The position numbers were made by a program, and so were the translations under genes. A model generated the notes under the pieces. That model was not told the origin of the DNA, did no database searches, and saw only the letters and a program-made list of their open reading frames with translations. A stretch of DNA of 64,000 nucleotides from Salinibacterium sp. (GTDB lineage Bacteria; Actinomycetota; Actinomycetes; Actinomycetales; Microbacteriaceae): positions 310,001 through 374,000 of the forward strand of contig JADGNA010000023.1 of assembly GCA_015234465.1 (NCBI GenBank). The letters run 5' to 3'. Numbering within the stretch: position 1 is the first letter of the stretch; every line of letters begins with the position of its first letter. Of the stretch, positions 7,339-15,031 are shown in pieces.

Positions 7339-8622
7339 ATGGATTTCGCGCAGGAGGGCTCGACCTCCCAGGCACAGCAGGACGACACCCCGGCCGAACG
7401 GCCGGGATGGAAGCGCGACGTCGCGATCTTCCTCTCGGGGCAGACGATCTCGCTGCTCGGCTCGATGCTCGTCATGTACGCGGTCATGTGGCATCTCACG
7501 ATCCTCACCGGGTCGGGCACGGTGCTCATGCTGAGCCTCGTGTTCGGGATGCTGCCGCAGGCGGTCGTGTCGATCTTTGGCGGCGTGTGGGCCGACCGGC
7601 ACAATCGCAAACTGCTCATCATGGGCGCGGATACGGCCATCGCGGTCGCGACGCTCGGCCTTGCATTCCTCATGGTGAGCGGCGTGGACTCGCTGTGGGT
7701 CATCTACACGGCCCTCGCGGTGCGCTCGTTCTTCGCTGGCATCCAGACGCCGGCCGTGACCGCGATGATTCCGCAGATCACTCCCACCTCGCAGCTCATG
7801 CGGGTCAATGGCATGTTCCAGACGGTGCAGGCGGGGATGATGCTGCTCGCGCCCGCGATGGCCGCCGTGATCTACGCGAGCATGGACATCGTCGCCGTCT
7901 TCTTCATCGACGCGACGACGGCGCTCATCGGGGTCGGCCTGCTGGCGTTCATCCGCGTGCCGACGATCACGCGCAGCGAGGAGGAGAAGGTCAGCTACTT
8001 CGGCGACCTGGTCGCGGGTGTGCGCTACATCGCCTCGAACCCCTCGGTGAAGTGGCTCACGGCCCTGTTCGCGCTCGTCATGCTCCTGACGGGCGCCCCC
8101 GGCTACCTCACGCCCCTGCTCGTCGTGCGCGAGTTCGGTGAGGAGGTGTGGAAGCTCACGGTGAACGAGCTCGCCTGGGGAGTCGGCTTCCTGGCGGCGG
8201 GCGCAGTGGTGTCGGTGCTCGGGCCGCGCATCCGTCGCCGTGTGCTCTTCGTCGTGCTCTCCCTGCTTGCATCAGCAGTTCTGACGGCAGCACTCGGCAT
8301 CGCGCCGAACCTCCTGCTGCTCTGCATCGTCGGTGCCCTCGTCGCAGCCACCTACAGCCTCATGAACGCGCCCACCATGACGATCCTGCAGGAGCGCGTC
8401 GAACCCGAGATGCAGGGTCGCGTCTTCGGCTTCGTCGGCATCGTCATGGCGACGGCGATGCCCCTGTCCATGGTGATTTTCGGCCCCCTCGCCGACGTCT
8501 GGTCGGAGCGGGTCGTCATCGTGTTCGCGGGGCTGCTGCTCGTGGCGACGCTGCTCGCGATCTTCTCGATCCCGTCAGCGAGGCGCTCGCTGGCGGCGGT
8601 CGACGCTCCCGTGGAGGCGTGA
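7339..8622 (+). CDS. MFS efflux transporter, MefA/MFS_3-like
   Basis: This 427-residue protein has a cytoplasmic N-tail of about 27 residues and some 12 membrane segments. TM1 carries IFLSGQTISLLGSMLVMYAV, followed by the loop motif GGVWADRHNRKLLIM, typical of the macrolide-efflux-like MFS_3 branch. It probably exports a drug or metabolite; the substrate cannot be deduced. The start follows a leaderless-type CATAAT box, with a 14-bp inverted repeat further upstream that could bind a repressor. Its stop is separated by one base from the convergent hydrolase gene. Confidence 0.85.
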   Translation: MDFAQEGSTSQAQQDDTPAERPGWKRDVAIFLSGQTISLLGSMLVMYAVMWHLTILTGSGTVLMLSLVFGMLPQAVVSIFGGVWADRHNRKLLIMGADTAIAVATLGLAFLMVSGVDSLWVIYTALAVRSFFAGIQTPAVTAMIPQITPTSQLMRVNGMFQTVQAGMMLLAPAMAAVIYASMDIVAVFFIDATTALIGVGLLAFIRVPTITRSEEEKVSYFGDLVAGVRYIASNPSVKWLTALFALVMLLTGAPGYLTPLLVVREFGEEVWKLTVNELAWGVGFLAAGAVVSVLGPRIRRRVLFVVLSLLASAVLTAALGIAPNLLLLCIVGALVAATYSLMNAPTMTILQERVEPEMQGRVFGFVGIVMATAMPLSMVIFGPLADVWSERVVIVFAGLLLVATLLAIFSIPSARRSLAAVDAPVEA

Positions 8623-8623
8623 G

Positions 8624-9259
8624 TCAGGCGTCGAGCGTGTCGCCCGGCTCCAGCACGTGGTAGGTGCCGCCGCCCTCTTCTGTGACGCCAGACAGCCGCT
8701 GGTTCGCCATGTTCTGGCCGATCGTCGAGAGCGGCACTTGGTGTGTCGGGAATGCGTGCTTGGGTGCGACCTCCGCGAGGTAGTCCATCGCCTCGCCGAT
8801 CTTCAGCCAGGGCGCGCCCGCCGGTGCCGCGAGCACCTCGACGGGCTTGGGCGGCACCGTGTACGAGTCCCCGCCGTAGTAAAGGGTGTCGTTGACGAAG
8901 ACGCCGACGTTGTCGACGATCGGCAGCGAGCGATGGATGACGGCGTGCTCCTTGCCGTGAAAGCTCAGGGTGAAGTTGCCGACCGTGACCTCGTCGCCGT
9001 CGGCGACGACCTGCACGTCGAAGCCCTCCGCCGCGGCAGCCACGCCGGCGGGCCCGTAGATCGGCACATCGGCTCTCATGGAGCGAAGGCGTTCGAGGTG
9101 TTCGGGCGTCCAGTGGTCCGGATGCTCGTGCGTGACAACGACCGCGACGAGCGAGTCGAGTCCCTCGAGTGGGGCAGTGAAGCTGCCCGGGTCGATGACG
9201 AGCTGTTCACCCTGATCCTCGACGACGAGGCATGCGTGTTCGCGTTTCGTGATGCGCAT
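8624..9259 (-). CDS. Metallo-beta-lactamase-fold hydrolase (UlaG/UPF0173-like)
   Basis: This 211-residue protein has the fold's metal-binding motif VVTHEHPDHW, the later FHGKEHAVI and YYGGDSY segments and a C-terminal PTHQVP carrying the last histidine. It matches the compact UlaG/YtkL-type hydrolases, some of which are lactonases, but the substrate is unknown. It has no signal peptide. The ATG at 9259 is preceded on the minus strand by TAGGCT with a 6-nt gap, a leaderless start. It is divergent from the lipid kinase gene. Confidence 0.85.
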   Translation of the reverse strand: MRITKREHACLVVEDQGEQLVIDPGSFTAPLEGLDSLVAVVVTHEHPDHWTPEHLERLRSMRADVPIYGPAGVAAAAEGFDVQVVADGDEVTVGNFTLSFHGKEHAVIHRSLPIVDNVGVFVNDTLYYGGDSYTVPPKPVEVLAAPAGAPWLKIGEAMDYLAEVAPKHAFPTHQVPLSTIGQNMANQRLSGVTEEGGGTYHVLEPGDTLDA

Positions 9260-9265
9260 GCTGCG

Positions 9266-9271
9266 AGCCTA
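9266..9271 (-). promoter_or_regulatory. -10 box for the metallo-hydrolase gene (leaderless start)
   Basis: TAGGCT on the minus strand, 6 nt before the ATG at 9259. Confidence 0.55.
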
Positions 9272-9306
9272 AGGCGTTGCATGCGTGCACGGGAGTGCCG
9301 TTCCGC

Positions 9307-9312
9307 TATCGT
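9307..9312 (+). promoter_or_regulatory. -10 box for the lipid kinase gene (leaderless start)
   Basis: TATCGT, 7 nt before the ATG at 9320. Confidence 0.5.
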
Positions 9313-9319
9313 CAGCAAA

Positions 9320-10252
9320 ATGACGACGCCTCGTCGACGCGTGGTCGTCGCCATCAATCCAAGCGCAGACTATGGTGCTGCGGCCAGCGCGGCCCCAGGC
9401 ATTGTCGCAGCACTCTTCGCGGCGGGTCATGACGTGTTCCCGCTCATCGCGGAGTCCTTCGAGGCCCTGCGCTTGGCCGCGGGTGCGGAACTCGCCGCCG
9501 GTGCCGACGCGCTCGTAGTGGTGGGCGGCGATGGGATGGTGAGCCTCGGTGCCAACCTGGTCGCGGGGACGGGCATCCCGATGGCTGTCATCCCTGCAGG
9601 CACCGGCAACGACACCGCGCGCGGACTCGGCATCCCGGTCGACGACAGCGACGCGGCGGTGCGGATGCTCGTGGACGCCCTTGATCGCGATCCGCGCACG
9701 ATCGACGCTGGTCGTGTCACGCGGGCCGACGGTTCCGAGCGCTGGTTCGTCGGGGTGCTGTCTGCCGGCTTCGATGCGATCGTGAATGAGCGCGCAAATC
9801 GCATGCGTTGGCCGCGAGGCCCCCGCCGCTACACGCTCGCGATCGCGTGGGAGCTGCTGCGGTTCAGGCCGATCGCCTACCGGTTGGTGGTCGACGGGGT
9901 GGTGCTGTCTCGAAGGGCGATGTTGGCAGCAGTCGCCAACGGCACCTCGTTCGGCGGCGGGATGAAGATCACACCGCAGGCGGAGCTCGATGACGGAATG
10001 CTTGACCTCTTCCTCGTCGCTCCAATGACGAAAGCGCGTTTCGTGCGGCTGTTTCCGCGGGTGTTCGCGGGGAACCATGTGACGAACGACGCCGTGACCA
10101 TAGTGCGCGCCCAGCGGCTACGACTCGATGCCGAGGCGGGGCCCGGCGCGGTCGTTGCCTACGCGGACGGCGAACGGCTAGGGCATCTGCCCCTCGACGT
10201 GGAGGTGGTGCCGGGCGCGCTTCGGGTCTTCGCCCCGCCTCCCGCAAAGTGA
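9320..10252 (+). CDS. Diacylglycerol/lipid kinase (DagK/YegS family)
   Basis: This 310-residue enzyme has the family's nucleotide-binding core. It opens with VVVAINPSA, has the GGDG loop (VVVGGDGMVSLGANL) near residue 75, and PAGTGNDTARGLGIP near residue 100. The C-terminal domain contains ANGTSFGGGMKITPQAELDDG, which carries conserved acidic residues. It likely phosphorylates diacylglycerol or a related lipid at the membrane and recycles lipid by-products. The frame is open back to 8657, but ATG 9320 fits the family's N-terminus and the promoter. No partner gene is adjacent. Confidence 0.88.
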   Translation: MTTPRRRVVVAINPSADYGAAASAAPGIVAALFAAGHDVFPLIAESFEALRLAAGAELAAGADALVVVGGDGMVSLGANLVAGTGIPMAVIPAGTGNDTARGLGIPVDDSDAAVRMLVDALDRDPRTIDAGRVTRADGSERWFVGVLSAGFDAIVNERANRMRWPRGPRRYTLAIAWELLRFRPIAYRLVVDGVVLSRRAMLAAVANGTSFGGGMKITPQAELDDGMLDLFLVAPMTKARFVRLFPRVFAGNHVTNDAVTIVRAQRLRLDAEAGPGAVVAYADGERLGHLPLDVEVVPGALRVFAPPPAK

Positions 10253-10264
10253 TGCGATCTCGGT

Positions 10265-10293
10265 TTGGCGACGGCCCCGCCGTATGCCATACT
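10265..10293 (+). promoter_or_regulatory. Promoter for tRNA-Glu
   Basis: TTGGCG (10265-10270) and CATACT (10288-10293) with exactly 17 bp between them, ending 35 bp before the mature tRNA. Confidence 0.6.
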
Positions 10294-10328
10294 CTTTGAG
10301 GCCCGGACAGGAATGCCCGAGCTGACAC

Positions 10329-10401
10329 GGCCCCATCGTATAGCGGCCTAGTACGCCGCCCTCTCACGGCGGTAACGCGGGTTCGAATCCCGCTGGGGTC
10401 A
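10329..10401 (+). tRNA. trnE: tRNA-Glu (anticodon CUC)
   Basis: GGCCCCA (10329-10335) pairs with TGGGGTC (10394-10400) with one G-U. The anticodon stem CCGCC/GGCGG encloses CTCTCAC, giving anticodon CTC. The T arm has GGTTCGAATCC. The discriminator is A 10401 and CCA is not encoded. Confidence 0.95.
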
Positions 10402-10406
10402 CAGGC

Positions 10407-10439
10407 AAGAAACCCCCGGTCTCAGGCCGGGGGTTTCTT
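10407..10439 (+). terminator. Rho-independent terminator after tRNA-Glu
   Basis: AAGAAACCCCCGG (10407-10419) pairs with CCGGGGGTTTCTT (10427-10439) around a 7-nt loop. The stem includes A/T-rich ends, so it may also stop transcription from the convergent GIY-YIG gene. Confidence 0.85.
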
Positions 10440-10499
10440 CTTGTTAAGGCGGCCGGTGTCGGCCTGCTCCAGGCGGCGCGATCCCATGCCTTGTGCCCG

Positions 10500-10925
10500 T
10501 CAGCCGCGCAGCTCCGCGCTGAACCACCGGGCGTACAGGGTCCATGGCTTGCCTTCCGTGCGCAGTCGGTCGATGTGCGCGGCGAGCTCCGGCGTCAGCG
10601 TGAACCACTCGCCACCTTCGCGGCATCCGGCGAACTCGCGGTGCCGCTGCTGCTCGAGTCGGCGGTCTCCTCGCTCAAAGGCGAGCAGTTCCTCATGGCG
10701 GATGGCGGCGAGGCGTCGCCGCGGATGCGCGCTGGTGCCGATCTTCACCCTGCGGTCGAAGCGCAGGTAATAGACGACATCGATGCGGGGGAGCGGGAGC
10801 TCAGGGTCCGGAGCGTCTCCGTAGCGCCACCCGCACACCAGGCAGAACCAAGCGCCGTCTGCCCGTCGTCCACTGTCGGCGCCGCAGAGGTTGCACGGGC
10901 CGGGCATCGCCCCTCGGGTCATCAC
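10500..10925 (-). CDS. GIY-YIG nuclease-family protein with N-terminal zinc ribbon
   Basis: This 141-residue protein begins with a CxxC pair (CNLCG) and a second pair (FCLVCG) that form a small zinc ribbon. The T5orf172-type GIY-YIG domain follows: VVYYLRFDRRVKIGTS, then RRRLAAIRHEELLAFERG, an RxxE-like segment and a late GEWF. Such domains cut or nick DNA, but many stand-alone members are uncharacterised. The GTG at 10925 is preceded on the minus strand by TAGGCT with 6 nt spacing; an internal ATG one codon later is also possible. No mobile-element signature surrounds it. Confidence 0.8.
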   Translation of the reverse strand: MMTRGAMPGPCNLCGADSGRRADGAWFCLVCGWRYGDAPDPELPLPRIDVVYYLRFDRRVKIGTSAHPRRRLAAIRHEELLAFERGDRRLEQQRHREFAGCREGGEWFTLTPELAAHIDRLRTEGKPWTLYARWFSAELRG

Positions 10926-10931
10926 CGGGCG

Positions 10932-10937
10932 AGCCTA
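10932..10937 (-). promoter_or_regulatory. -10 box for the GIY-YIG gene (leaderless start)
   Basis: TAGGCT on the minus strand, 6 nt before the GTG at 10925. Confidence 0.5.
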
Positions 10938-10975
10938 CGCTCAGCTGGCGACACCGATGCGCGGTGAGCGCTTGC

Positions 10976-11671
10976 TCAGCTCTGTCGCAGTTCTCGCGCC
11001 AGTTCCTCGTAGCGACGGGCCTGGGCTTCGCGTTCCTCGACCCTGGTGGGGCCGACCGGTTCCAGCGTGCCCGGGCGCTGCTGCGACGACGGGGTCAGGT
11101 GCGCGTGCGAGATCTTGTCGATCCAGGCGAGGGCGACGGCCGACACGATGAAGACCATGTGGATGACGACCTGCCAGAGCACGCCCGACTCGGTGTAGAC
11201 GTTCCCCGTGACGCTGACAGTGTCGCTGCCGAGGTCGGCGACCTCGATGAAGGTCTTGAGCAGATGAATCGACGAGATGCCGATGATGGCCATGGCGAGC
11301 TTGACCTTGAGCACGTTCGCGTTGACGTGCGAGAGCCACTCCGGCTGGTCCGGGTGCCCGTCGAGCTTGATCTTCGAGACGAAGGTCTCGTAGCCGCCGA
11401 TGATCACCATGATGAGCAGGTTCGCGATCATGACCACGTCGATCAGACCCAGCACGCCGAGCATGATGATGGCCTCGTCGATGTGCGCCATGTCGCTGAG
11501 CACATGGTCGGCGAGATGCCACAGCTCGACCATGAACACGATCACGTAGACGACCTGGGCGATGATGAGCCCGAGGTAGAGCGGGGCCTGCAGCCAACGG
11601 CTGAAGAAGATGAGGTACCCGACTCCCGAAACCCATGGACTCTGCGGGCGGAAGTTTCGGGGTTCTGTCAT
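10976..11671 (-). CDS. UPF0114 family integral membrane protein (TIGR00645-like)
   Basis: This 231-residue protein has four hydrophobic segments, including SRWLQAPLYLGLIIAQVVYV and ANLLIMVIIGGYETFVSKI, that match the UPF0114/YqhA family. A hydrophilic tail of about 40 residues rich in Arg and Glu ends the protein and probably forms a cytoplasmic helix. The family's function is not established. The ATG at 11671 has TAGAAT 6 nt upstream on the minus strand. It is divergent from an MFS gene, with only 15 bp between the two start codons. Confidence 0.85.
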   Translation of the reverse strand: MTEPRNFRPQSPWVSGVGYLIFFSRWLQAPLYLGLIIAQVVYVIVFMVELWHLADHVLSDMAHIDEAIIMLGVLGLIDVVMIANLLIMVIIGGYETFVSKIKLDGHPDQPEWLSHVNANVLKVKLAMAIIGISSIHLLKTFIEVADLGSDTVSVTGNVYTESGVLWQVVIHMVFIVSAVALAWIDKISHAHLTPSSQQRPGTLEPVGPTRVEEREAQARRYEELARELRQS

Positions 11672-11677
11672 GCGACG

Positions 11678-11683
11678 ATTCTA
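11678..11683 (-). promoter_or_regulatory. -10 box for the UPF0114 gene (leaderless start)
   Basis: TAGAAT on the minus strand, 6 nt before the ATG at 11671. It lies within the 15-bp gap to the divergent MFS start. Confidence 0.55.
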
Positions 11684-11686
11684 AAT

Positions 11687-12889
11687 GTGCAACAACTCTC
11701 TCCCGCGCGCCGTCGGCTCGCGCTCCTCTCCCTCGCGCTCGGCGGTTTCGGCATCGGCGCGACCGAGTTCGTGGCCATGGGCCTGCTGCCGAACCTCGCA
11801 GCAGATCTGCTCCCCGAGCTCTATTCGGCCTCGCCGGAGGAGGGAATTGCGCAGGCGGGGTGGCTCATCAGCGCCTATGCTCTGGGCGTCGTCGTCGGGG
11901 CACCCACGATCGCCGCGTCGACGGCACATCTGCCGCGCAAACGGCTGTTGCTGTTCCTGCTGGCCGCATTCACCATCGGCACCGTCGCATCCGCCCTCCT
12001 CTCGAGCTTCGGGCTCGTGCTCGTGGCGCGCTTCGTCGCCGCCCTGCCCCACGGCGCCTACTTCGGCATCGCCTCAATCGTTGCCGCTGACATCATGGGG
12101 CCGGGCAACAGGGGCAAAGGTGTCGCACTTGTGCTGAGCGGTCTCACGATCGCGAACGTCGTGGGAGTGCCCTCGATCACCTGGCTCGGGCAGGTCGCTG
12201 GCTGGCGCAGCGCCTACCTCGTGGTCGCGCTCATCTTCGCGGCGACATTCCTCGCCGTCGCGGCAACCGTGCCGCTGCAGCCGGGCGACGAGCAGGCATC
12301 GTTCCGGCGCGAACTCGGCGCGTTCCGGCGCCCACAACTGTGGATGACGATCGCGCTCGCGGCGATCGGCTTCGGCGGTTTCTTCGCCGTCTATTCCTAC
12401 ATTGCGCCGGTCGTGACGGATGTCGCTGGCCTCGACGCCGGGGTAGTCCCCTGGGTGCTCGTGGGCGTCGGCATCGGCATGACGGTCGGCAACATGCTGG
12501 GAGGCTGGCTCGCCGACATCGACCTGCGCACGACGCTCTATGCGGGTTTCGCCCTCCTGATCGTGTCGCTCCTGAGCTTCGCTCTCACGGCGGGCAGTCT
12601 GATCGGCTTGGTGGTGTTCTCGCTTCTCGTCGGTCTGGCGTCATCCGCGATTTCCCCTGCCGTGCAATCACGACTCATGGATGTCGCGGGGGAGGCGAAA
12701 TCCCTCGCCGCCGCACTCAACCATTCGGCCCTCAACATCGGCAACAGCCTCGGGGCATTCGTCGGCGGCGCGACGATCGCGGCCGGGTTCGGCTACCTCT
12801 CGCCCGCGTGGGCCGGGCTGCTGCTCGCCCTCACGGGGGTCGCGATCGCGGGAGTGAGTTTCGCATGGGAGCGCAGGTTGCGAGCGTGA
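11687..12889 (+). CDS. MFS transporter (AraJ/Cmr-like DHA1 type)
   Basis: This 400-residue, about 12-TM protein has TM1 LALLSLALGGFGIGATEFVA followed by GLLPNLA, the pattern of DHA1 exporters such as AraJ, YdhP and chloramphenicol/sugar efflux proteins. The conserved acidic residue in TM1 (ATEF) fits a proton antiporter. I start at GTG 11687 because any later start would cut into TM1. The frame is open far upstream, but that region is the antisense of the UPF0114 gene. The substrate is unknown. The start is closely divergent from the UPF0114 gene and I see no clear -10 for it. Confidence 0.82.
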   Translation: MQQLSPARRRLALLSLALGGFGIGATEFVAMGLLPNLAADLLPELYSASPEEGIAQAGWLISAYALGVVVGAPTIAASTAHLPRKRLLLFLLAAFTIGTVASALLSSFGLVLVARFVAALPHGAYFGIASIVAADIMGPGNRGKGVALVLSGLTIANVVGVPSITWLGQVAGWRSAYLVVALIFAATFLAVAATVPLQPGDEQASFRRELGAFRRPQLWMTIALAAIGFGGFFAVYSYIAPVVTDVAGLDAGVVPWVLVGVGIGMTVGNMLGGWLADIDLRTTLYAGFALLIVSLLSFALTAGSLIGLVVFSLLVGLASSAISPAVQSRLMDVAGEAKSLAAALNHSALNIGNSLGAFVGGATIAAGFGYLSPAWAGLLLALTGVAIAGVSFAWERRLRA

Positions 12890-12929
12890 GCCGCGAACGT
12901 AACCTCCCCTTGGATCAAGTAGCATTGAC

Positions 12930-13046
12930 GCCGCGAAGGGGAGTATCCCTGGGGGCATGACCCCTGTATCGCGCTCGTCAATACGGTCACCACTTACGCT
13001 GGCCCGGGCGCGGTGGCACGGTATGAGTGCGGGAGAGACTTTCGGG
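12930..13046 (+). promoter_or_regulatory. yybP-ykoY (manganese) riboswitch
   Basis: The aptamer's conserved features occur in order. The 5' core is GAAGGGGAGTA (12935-12945), then GCTCGTCAATACGGTC, then CTGGCCCGGGCGCGG, and the 3' core is GGGAGAGACTTTCGGG (13031-13046), whose CTTTCG pairs back to CGAAGG at the 5' end. This is the Mn2+-sensing family found upstream of TerC- and MntP-type genes, and a TerC gene follows. No U-run terminator is obvious after it, so control may act at translation. Confidence 0.85.
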
Positions 13047-13078
13047 CTCTGTCGTACCCTCCCCACGAATGGATATCT

Positions 13079-14119
13079 GTGTATAGTCCCCTTCCCGTCT
13101 GGTTCCAGGTCGCATCACTCATCGTGCTGACTGCGATCATCATCTTTGATGTCGTGCTCGCGTATAAGCGCCCGCACATCCCCTCCGTCAAGGAGTCATC
13201 GCTCTGGATCGGGTTCTACGTGAGCCTCGCGCTCGTGTTTGCCGGGCTGATGTTCGCCATCGGTGACGTTGAGCAGGGTGGTCAGTTCATCGCCGGTTGG
13301 CTGACCGAATACAGCCTCAGCATCGACAACCTGTTCGTCTTCCTCATCATCATGTCCCGCTTCAAGGTGCCGAGAAAGTTCCAGCAGGGCGTGCTGATGG
13401 TCGGCATCATCATCGCCATCGTGCTGCGCGCGATCTTCATCCTCATCGGCGCCGCGCTGATCGAGAATTTCAGCTGGATCTTCTATATCTTCGGCGCGTT
13501 CCTTCTCTACACAGCCTGGCAGCAGGCCTTCACTGGGCACGAAGAGGAGGAGGAGTCAGAGAACAAGATCATCGCCTTCCTGCGCCGACGCATCAGCATC
13601 AGCGAACAGTTCGATGGCGGCAAGCTGCGCACGGTCGTCGATGGCAAGAAGATCTTCACGCCGATCATCATCGTGATCCTCGCGCTCGGCACGACCGACC
13701 TGGTCTTCGCGATCGACTCCATCCCTGCCATCTTCGGCATCACGCAGGACCCGTTCATCGTGTTCGCCGCGAACATCTTCGCGCTCATGGGCCTTCGCCA
13801 GCTCTACTTCCTGCTCGGTGACCTCATCGATCGCCTCGTCTACCTCAAGTACGGGATCGCGTTCATCCTCGCGTTCATCGGCGTCAAGCTCGTCTTCCAC
13901 GCCCTCCACCAGAACGAGGTCCCCTTCATCAACGGGGGCGAGCACATCGAGTGGGTCCCGGTCATCAACACCTGGATGTCGCTCGGCGTCATCGTCGGCG
14001 CGATGGCCATCGCGACGATCGCGAGCCTCATCAAGCTACGCCGCAGTCCGCTTGCCATACCGATTGGTGCCCCGAACTTCCACGACGACGAGGACGAGAA
14101 CGAGGAGCGTCGCTCATAG
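13079..14119 (+). CDS. TerC-family membrane protein, probable manganese exporter
   Basis: This 346-residue protein has 8-9 membrane segments with the TerC pattern: an early IIFDVVLAYKRPH, then LTEYSLSIDNLFVFLIIMSRF carrying the acidic pair in a membrane helix, and a second ALGTTDLVFAIDSIPAIFGIT. Family members such as Alx, MeeF and MeeY export Mn2+ or supply it to secreted enzymes. The riboswitch immediately upstream supports a manganese role. I start at GTG 13079; an earlier in-frame GTG at 13013 lies inside the riboswitch and would add 22 non-family residues. No strong Shine-Dalgarno is visible. An acidic loop of consecutive Glu residues lies between the two conserved motifs. Confidence 0.9.
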   Translation: MYSPLPVWFQVASLIVLTAIIIFDVVLAYKRPHIPSVKESSLWIGFYVSLALVFAGLMFAIGDVEQGGQFIAGWLTEYSLSIDNLFVFLIIMSRFKVPRKFQQGVLMVGIIIAIVLRAIFILIGAALIENFSWIFYIFGAFLLYTAWQQAFTGHEEEEESENKIIAFLRRRISISEQFDGGKLRTVVDGKKIFTPIIIVILALGTTDLVFAIDSIPAIFGITQDPFIVFAANIFALMGLRQLYFLLGDLIDRLVYLKYGIAFILAFIGVKLVFHALHQNEVPFINGGEHIEWVPVINTWMSLGVIVGAMAIATIASLIKLRRSPLAIPIGAPNFHDDEDENEERRS

Positions 14120-14145
14120 GCGTGGTCGCGCGAACGTTGCTACCG

Positions 14146-14151
14146 TATGGT
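14146..14151 (+). promoter_or_regulatory. Putative -10 box for the PP2C-led cluster
   Basis: TATGGT, giving a short leader of about 20 nt with GGGAG before the GTG at 14180. No clear -35. Confidence 0.35.
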
Positions 14152-14179
14152 GACCGGTCGCGGGAGGTGTGGGAGCAGG

Positions 14180-15022
14180 GTGGATGACGACGTGACGCTC
14201 CCAGAGGGCGAGCTCGCACTTGACTTCAGCTATGCGAGCGATGTCGGCAACGTCCGTCGCCTCAACGAGGACAGCATCCTTGCTGCGCCGCCCGTCTTCC
14301 TCGTCGCCGACGGCATGGGAGGGCACTCCTTCGGCGACCGTGCCAGCCAGTCCGTCGTGGCGACGTTCCGTTCGACACTCGGCACGGTCGACGCTCCAAG
14401 CCCCGAGAGCGTCGTCGCCACGATCGCCTCGGCCAATGAGGCGCTCATGGCCATGCGGGAACCGGGGGAAGACAGCGTCTCTGGCACGACCCTCACGGGC
14501 CTCGTGCTCGTGTCGACCGTGTCCGGCTACCGCTGGATGGTGTTCAACGTCGGTGACAGCCGCGTCTACCGCTGGGATGGCCGCGCGCTCGAGCAGGTGA
14601 CCGTGGACCACTCCGCCGTGCAGGAACTCCTGGATGCGGGGCAGATCACGGCGCTCGAGGCGCTCAGCCACCCGCACCGCAATGTCGTCACGCGCGCGAT
14701 CGGCGTGCACGACGAGGTCGACGCCGACGTGTGGCTCCTGCCCGTCACGGGCAAACAGACGTTTCTGGTGTGCTCCGACGGGCTCAGCCGCGAACTCGCC
14801 GACGACCAGATCGCCCAGATTCTCGCGGGCCATGATCCGGAAGGGTCCGGCAGCACCATCGCGGAGCGCCTAGTGGAGGCGGCACTTGCCGCGGGCGGAC
14901 GCGACAATGTGTCGGTCATCGTCGTGGACTCGCAGATGCTTGCGGCGGTGTCGACAGACCACGACGACACGAACGAGAGCGGGCTCGCCCAGCACCTCGA
15001 AGATACGCGGCCCAGAAAGTAG
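14180..15022 (+). CDS. PP2C-family Ser/Thr protein phosphatase
   Basis: This 280-residue PP2C enzyme has all the metal-binding motifs: SDVGNVRRLNEDS (residues about 20-32), ADGMGGHSFGDRAS, FNVGDSRVYRW, VCSDGLSREL and DNVSVIVVD. It lacks a membrane segment, so it is cytoplasmic. It is the natural antagonist of the kinase encoded 2 genes downstream. GTG 14180 is favoured by GGGAG 5 nt upstream; the frame opens at 14147. The next gene starts 9 nt after its stop, which makes an operon very likely. Confidence 0.92.
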   Translation: MDDDVTLPEGELALDFSYASDVGNVRRLNEDSILAAPPVFLVADGMGGHSFGDRASQSVVATFRSTLGTVDAPSPESVVATIASANEALMAMREPGEDSVSGTTLTGLVLVSTVSGYRWMVFNVGDSRVYRWDGRALEQVTVDHSAVQELLDAGQITALEALSHPHRNVVTRAIGVHDEVDADVWLLPVTGKQTFLVCSDGLSRELADDQIAQILAGHDPEGSGSTIAERLVEAALAAGGRDNVSVIVVDSQMLAAVSTDHDDTNESGLAQHLEDTRPRK

Positions 15023-15031
15023 GAGCGACGA

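Noticed and set aside
10500-10925. GIY-YIG gene as a homing endonuclease or transposon part
   Set aside because: No repeats, intron or integrase lie near it, and base composition matches its neighbours.
13013-13078. Earlier GTG start for the TerC gene
   Set aside because: It lies inside the conserved riboswitch and adds residues foreign to the family.
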